This document shows, in pieces, positions 7,250 to 10,101 of a DNA stretch of 10,101 nucleotides (its first letter is position 1; every line of letters begins with the position of its first letter). A program made the translations under genes and the position numbers. Below the pieces are notes generated by a model. It was not told where the DNA came from, did no database searches, and saw only the letters and a list, made by a program, of their open reading frames with translations. Source of the DNA: Chrysochromulina parva (lineage: Eukaryota > Haptophyta > Prymnesiales > Chrysochromulinaceae); NCBI GenBank assembly GCA_002887195.1, contig PJAB01002176.1:1-10101 (forward strand), in the 5' to 3' direction.

Positions 7250-8795
7250 TCAGAAAAACGCTCTGCTGAGCAACCAGGCTGGTACAACTACCAAGGAGCC
7301 AGTCGCATAAAAGAATGTGGCAAAGCCAAAGGAGGCCGCGCTCATCACCATGCTGAAGCCGCTGAGAAAAGCGACGATCCCACTCACAACGCCGAGCACC
7401 ATCACGCAGTTCGCGAGCATGCTAGTGAGCAAGCATCGATTGAGCCTGCCTGCAGGCTCCCCTTGACCGCCGGCGCCTGCCCGTTGCCTTCGAGTCAGGC
7501 GCGATAGCAGCCACGCCTCGATAGTCGCCTTCGCTTTGGCGTACTCAGCCGCCCTCTTCACTGTTACGGCACGCAAAGGTTGCAAGGCTTGGGCGGAGCG
7601 GAGCGCGGAGTCGTTCGGACCGAAGAGGAACTCCTCCCCACGCGAGGACAGAAACACCGCATAGCCGAAGCAAAGGGCGACATAGGCGAGGGCCAGCCAC
7701 GCACTCACGCCAAAGACTGCCTGCTCGGCCTCACCGTACCCGTCGAGACTGAAAGCGCGCGGGCTCGCTCGCGGGTCGACGATGCCCTTGCGCGCTTGCT
7801 CGGTGTTGTGACCCAGCGGTGGGTCCATCATAAGCGAGTGCGGCGAGCCGGGAGGTCCAAATCTCGCCTCCCAGGGCGGCAGATCCCATCGCAGAAGGCA
7901 CACGAAACACCGGATCGCGATGGCCAACGGCGCCGCGAAGAAATTGAAGAGGCGTTGTAAGATGGGCATCGCGGTGAAGAAGGCGGAGAGTAGCATGGCA
8001 CGGCTGTGCGCGGTCACGTCGCGGCGCACGGCAATGACCACCACAGCGTAACTAGTCGACAGCACCCAGCTGCGAAGGCACAAAAGGTGCATGCCATCGA
8101 TACGGGTGCGCGCAATCTTTTCAATGCGGGCCGGGCAGGGAGTGGGCTCAGGAAGGTCCGAGAGGCAAGGGGAGGCGGCAGCACCCGAGAGTCGAGGCGT
8201 CGATGAAAGAAGTCATGAGTGGATCGGCGTGCTGACCAGAGCCCGCGCCACTCGTCGATCGCAGGACCCGGAGCGCAGCGAGGGCGCCAAAGCCAGCGAT
8301 GACATAGAGCCGACCTAGCCAACGGTGGCGCACTGGGTTGCCCTTTCGTGTATCGGCGTCAAGTTGCAGCGTTATCACCGCAACCATCACCACGCCGCAT
8401 GCAACATGTGCGATGATCGCCAGTGTGTGGCTCGTGCTGGCTGCCCAGTGCTCTTGTTGACGATACACCGGTGAGAGAATTGGAATGTACATATTCTCGC
8501 TCCAAAGCAGCGGGTTGAAAATTCTGAGTGCAAAGACTGAGAAGAGAGCACCCACAATCGCGATGTCATCAACCAGCTTCGTGCGTGTGGACAACGTCTC
8601 ATTTCTCATACTGGTCTCACTGCCGTGGAGCAAAGAGGACGAGGCGTCAGTCTCCTCGGCCGCGTCGGGTGTGTCGGGGATACGCGACGTCGACGCCGCA
8701 TCTCTCTCCTCGACAATCAGCTGGTGGTCTCGGAGGGTTGCACTGTTGGTCTCGGTGCATGCTGAGCTCATGTGGCCGACGGCTTCAAGTGACAT
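7250..8795 (-). CDS. Polytopic membrane protein, DUF2306-like, two exons
   Basis: Two minus-strand frames make one protein when joined across a predicted intron (8184-8070): exon 1 is 8795-8185 and exon 2 is 8069-7250, giving about 476 residues. The first ATG in frame is 8795; Met9 (8771) is an alternative. A Ser/Glu-rich cytoplasmic-looking head (about 1-75) precedes several hydrophobic helices. Helix 2 contains H130, and H157-R-W-L-G-R-L-Y-V starts helix 3. After the junction, W205 onward forms a helix ending in R-R-D-V-T-A-H225-S-R-A-M-L. The order helix, His, HRWLGRLYV, W-containing helix, R-D-x-x-x-H, M-L resembles the predicted membrane family DUF2306, whose function is unknown. The conserved histidines might bind a metal or haem, which is inference. 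A longer C-terminal part adds about three helices and a basic loop. The gene is convergent with gene 3 and divergent from gene 5. Confidence 0.7.
8070..8184 (-). other. Predicted 115-nt GT-AG intron in gene 4
   Basis: On the minus strand the donor is GG/GTGCTG (GT at 8184-8183) and the acceptor is CCTTCGCAG/C (AG at 8071-8070), preceded by a short pyrimidine-rich stretch. Exon 1 ends after two bases of a codon and exon 2 supplies the third (GG+C, Gly), so the reading frame is kept. Without splicing, exon 1 would stop at 8148-8150. The join restores the expected family order around the junction. Other donors, such as GTCAGC slightly upstream, exist but are out of phase with this acceptor. Confidence 0.6.
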
Positions 8796-9064
8796 CAAGA
8801 ACCTTTCATGTTCTAATTTACGCAACTAGATACATGTCCAAGTTACGTGAGGTTCGTCTGGGTGGTCCGTGTGCCTTTGTGCGCCCGCGTGTCCCGTGTG
8901 TCCCGTGTGTGTCCCGGCTCCCCCCGGTGTCTTTGAACCGGTTGCTCCATCACGCTCGCGCCCTCATCAATTGGCGAAGTTCTTTTGGGCAGAAGTTGAA
9001 GTAGCGCGGTCTGCCCCCACATGGTCGACCCGTCCGGAAGTCGGCGCACGACCACGCCAAGTCA
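8796..9064. promoter_or_regulatory. Divergent intergenic region between genes 4 and 5
   Basis: This 269-bp region lies between outward-facing genes and should contain both promoters. It contains a GT/CCC repeat cluster (8889-8915). The gene 5 frame has a TAG at 9002-9004. An unseen upstream exon of gene 5, for instance one carrying a signal peptide, could lie here or further left. No TATA box is certain. Confidence 0.4.
8889..8915. repeat. Stepwise (GT)nCCC repeat
   Basis: Three successive units carry two, three and then four GT dinucleotides, each ending in CCC: 8889-8895, 8896-8904 and 8905-8915. This simple-sequence cluster lies in the divergent promoter region. It echoes the GT-rich repeats near the left end of the window. 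Confidence 0.8.
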
Positions 9065-10101
9065 ATGCCGTGGCGGGCCAATTTGAACGGCTCGCCACCT
9101 CCATCCAAGGTCGCAACCAGCGCTCTGCCGAATACAGCGCTGTATTTGGGCGTCGGGGGGACGCGCGTGGAGAAGTCATCTGATTCGGCATCGACGGTGG
9201 CACACGAGTCGTCGCTCGACCCCTCACCCCAGGCCTTGGAAGAAGACGTGATGAAAACACGGGAGGTGCGCATTAGGGCGTTGGTCGAGCGGGTGCATGA
9301 AGTGGACCTTGTGAAGCAGACGTTCACTGTCCAAGTGCAGTTTGAGGCAAGTTGGATTGAACCGGATCTCAAGGAAATGGCGCAAAAGGCCAATCAGCTC
9401 GGATCCAGTAAAGCGGAGCGTCGGATCCTCGTTAATAAGGACCGCACGAAGCAGTACACGGGGAAATTATATTGCTACCTGCCCTCGCCCACGGAGACGG
9501 ACGAAGAACGCCGGAAGGCCAAGGAGAGCGCGACGCGCTTCTGGGCCCCGCGGCTCTACTTTCATAATATCATCAAGGTGGAGGACGAGGATGATTGGTA
9601 TCGCTTCTACGATAGCCATCTCGACGATGCCTCGAAACCGCCAATCGTGTGCTTCATGTGGAAGTTCCGCGGCACCTTCTCAAATCCCATGGCTCTCGTG
9701 TCCTTCCCGCTCGACTTTCAGATTCTCACCATGCGCCTCGTGAGCGGCTACGAGCACGAGCGTGTGAAGGATGTCAACGATCGGCGAAGTCGGACAGTCT
9801 CGGGCCGCGCGAAGCAAGTCAAGCTGGTCAAGAACCAAAAAACGCGCTATGCCAGCACCCTGAGCACGGATACCTTCCTGCAGGCGCACGAGTACAAGCT
9901 GTACCCGCGGCTCAAGTTCGTGTCGGGTCAGACGAGGGAGGAGAACTCGGCCTCGGCCAATGTGTATCCGCTAATCGACATCCAGATACGAGTCCGCCGA
10001 TATCCGTGGAACTGGCTCTTCACCATCGTCTTTCCGCTCTTCGTCCTGCAGGGAAGTTTCGTCACGTCGTACGCCATCGACACGGGGCTTGCCGATCGCG
10101 C
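9065..10101 (+). CDS. Pentameric ligand-gated ion channel subunit, cysteine-less (partial)
   Basis: The frame is open from 9005 to the right edge, so the gene is truncated there; 345 codons are visible from the first ATG. Met63 (9251) has a better initiation context and is an alternative start. The Ser-rich N-terminus has no signal peptide. The rest resembles the extracellular ligand-binding domain of the Cys-loop receptor superfamily: a beta-strand pair ending in F-E-A-S-W, then F159-W-A-P-R-L-Y-F-H-N (loop A position), and G-T-F-S-N207-P-M-A-L-V-S-F214-P-L-D217-F-Q-I-L221, the Cys-loop equivalent. Its two cysteine positions are Asn207 and Leu221, as in bacterial channels, while the FPxD core is kept. 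The first membrane helix begins at about Y313-P-W-N-W-L. Helices M2 (pore) to M4 lie outside, so ion selectivity cannot be judged. The ligand is unknown. Confidence 0.85.
   Translation, partial: MPWRANLNGSPPPSKVATSALPNTALYLGVGGTRVEKSSDSASTVAHESSLDPSPQALEEDVMKTREVRIRALVERVHEVDLVKQTFTVQVQFEASWIEPDLKEMAQKANQLGSSKAERRILVNKDRTKQYTGKLYCYLPSPTETDEERRKAKESATRFWAPRLYFHNIIKVEDEDDWYRFYDSHLDDASKPPIVCFMWKFRGTFSNPMALVSFPLDFQILTMRLVSGYEHERVKDVNDRRSRTVSGRAKQVKLVKNQKTRYASTLSTDTFLQAHEYKLYPRLKFVSGQTREENSASANVYPLIDIQIRVRRYPWNWLFTIVFPLFVLQGSFVTSYAIDTGLADR
9131..9146. repeat. Perfect 16-bp palindrome near the gene 5 start
   Basis: AATACAGCGCTGTATT reads the same on both strands. It falls 66 bp after the first ATG and 105 bp before the alternative start at 9251. 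If translation begins at 9251 it would lie in the 5' leader or promoter and could be a dimeric factor site. Otherwise it may simply be coding sequence. Confidence 0.6.

Noticed and set aside
8148..8825. Two separate minus-strand genes in place of one spliced gene 4
   Set aside because: Each half contains only part of the DUF2306-like motif order, the first half begins at a non-ATG codon in its longest form, and phase-matched splice sites join them.
8796..9183. Short Cys/Pro- or Arg-rich plus-strand frames before gene 5
   Set aside because: Their composition follows the GT/CCC repeat, they lack ATG starts or overlap gene 5 in other frames, and no domain is seen.
1..10101. Search for tRNA or rRNA genes, CRISPR arrays, insertion sequences and bacterial-style operons
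   Set aside because: No cloverleaf, rRNA-like stretch, regularly spaced repeat array, transposase motif or ribosome-binding-site pattern was found by eye. Gene spacing and the intron point to nuclear eukaryotic DNA.

Overview
The window looks like nuclear DNA of a unicellular eukaryote. It is GC-rich, its long single-copy genes are separated by 110 to 280 bp, one gene is best explained with a short GT-AG intron, and its proteins are eukaryotic types (a JJJ1/DNAJC21-type J protein, a pentameric ligand-gated channel subunit, a long charged coiled-coil protein). Low-complexity codon runs and GT-rich microsatellites fit a GC-rich protist or alga such as a haptophyte. That placement is a guess, because no rRNA or other taxon marker is present.

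Layout, left to right. Positions 1-445 are non-coding with a small GT-rich repeat cluster. Gene 1 (446-2527, minus) is an unrecognised single-pass membrane protein with a disordered Ser/Pro-rich N-terminal half and a duplicated C-terminal module. Gene 2 (2804-4771, plus) is divergent from gene 1 and encodes a coiled-coil protein of about 655 residues. Gene 3 (4989-7139, plus) is a clear JJJ1/DNAJC21 orthologue, a J-domain co-chaperone of late 60S ribosome maturation, with very large acidic and homopolymeric insertions. Gene 4 (7250-8795, minus) converges on gene 3. It is a polytopic membrane protein resembling DUF2306, encoded in two frames that I join through a 115-nt intron. Gene 5 (9065 to the right edge, plus) is divergent from gene 4. 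It is the extracellular domain and first membrane helix of a pentameric ligand-gated ion channel (Cys-loop superfamily) that lacks both Cys-loop cysteines; the rest lies beyond the window.

The genes do not form an evident pathway: one works in ribosome biogenesis, three are membrane proteins and one is probably structural. The arrangement (divergent, tandem, convergent, divergent) looks like ordinary compact protist gene packing. I see no mobile element, CRISPR array, tRNA or rRNA. The points most worth checking are the cysteine-less channel, the duplicated module in gene 1, the intron in gene 4, and the expanded JJJ1 protein with a duplicated short motif.
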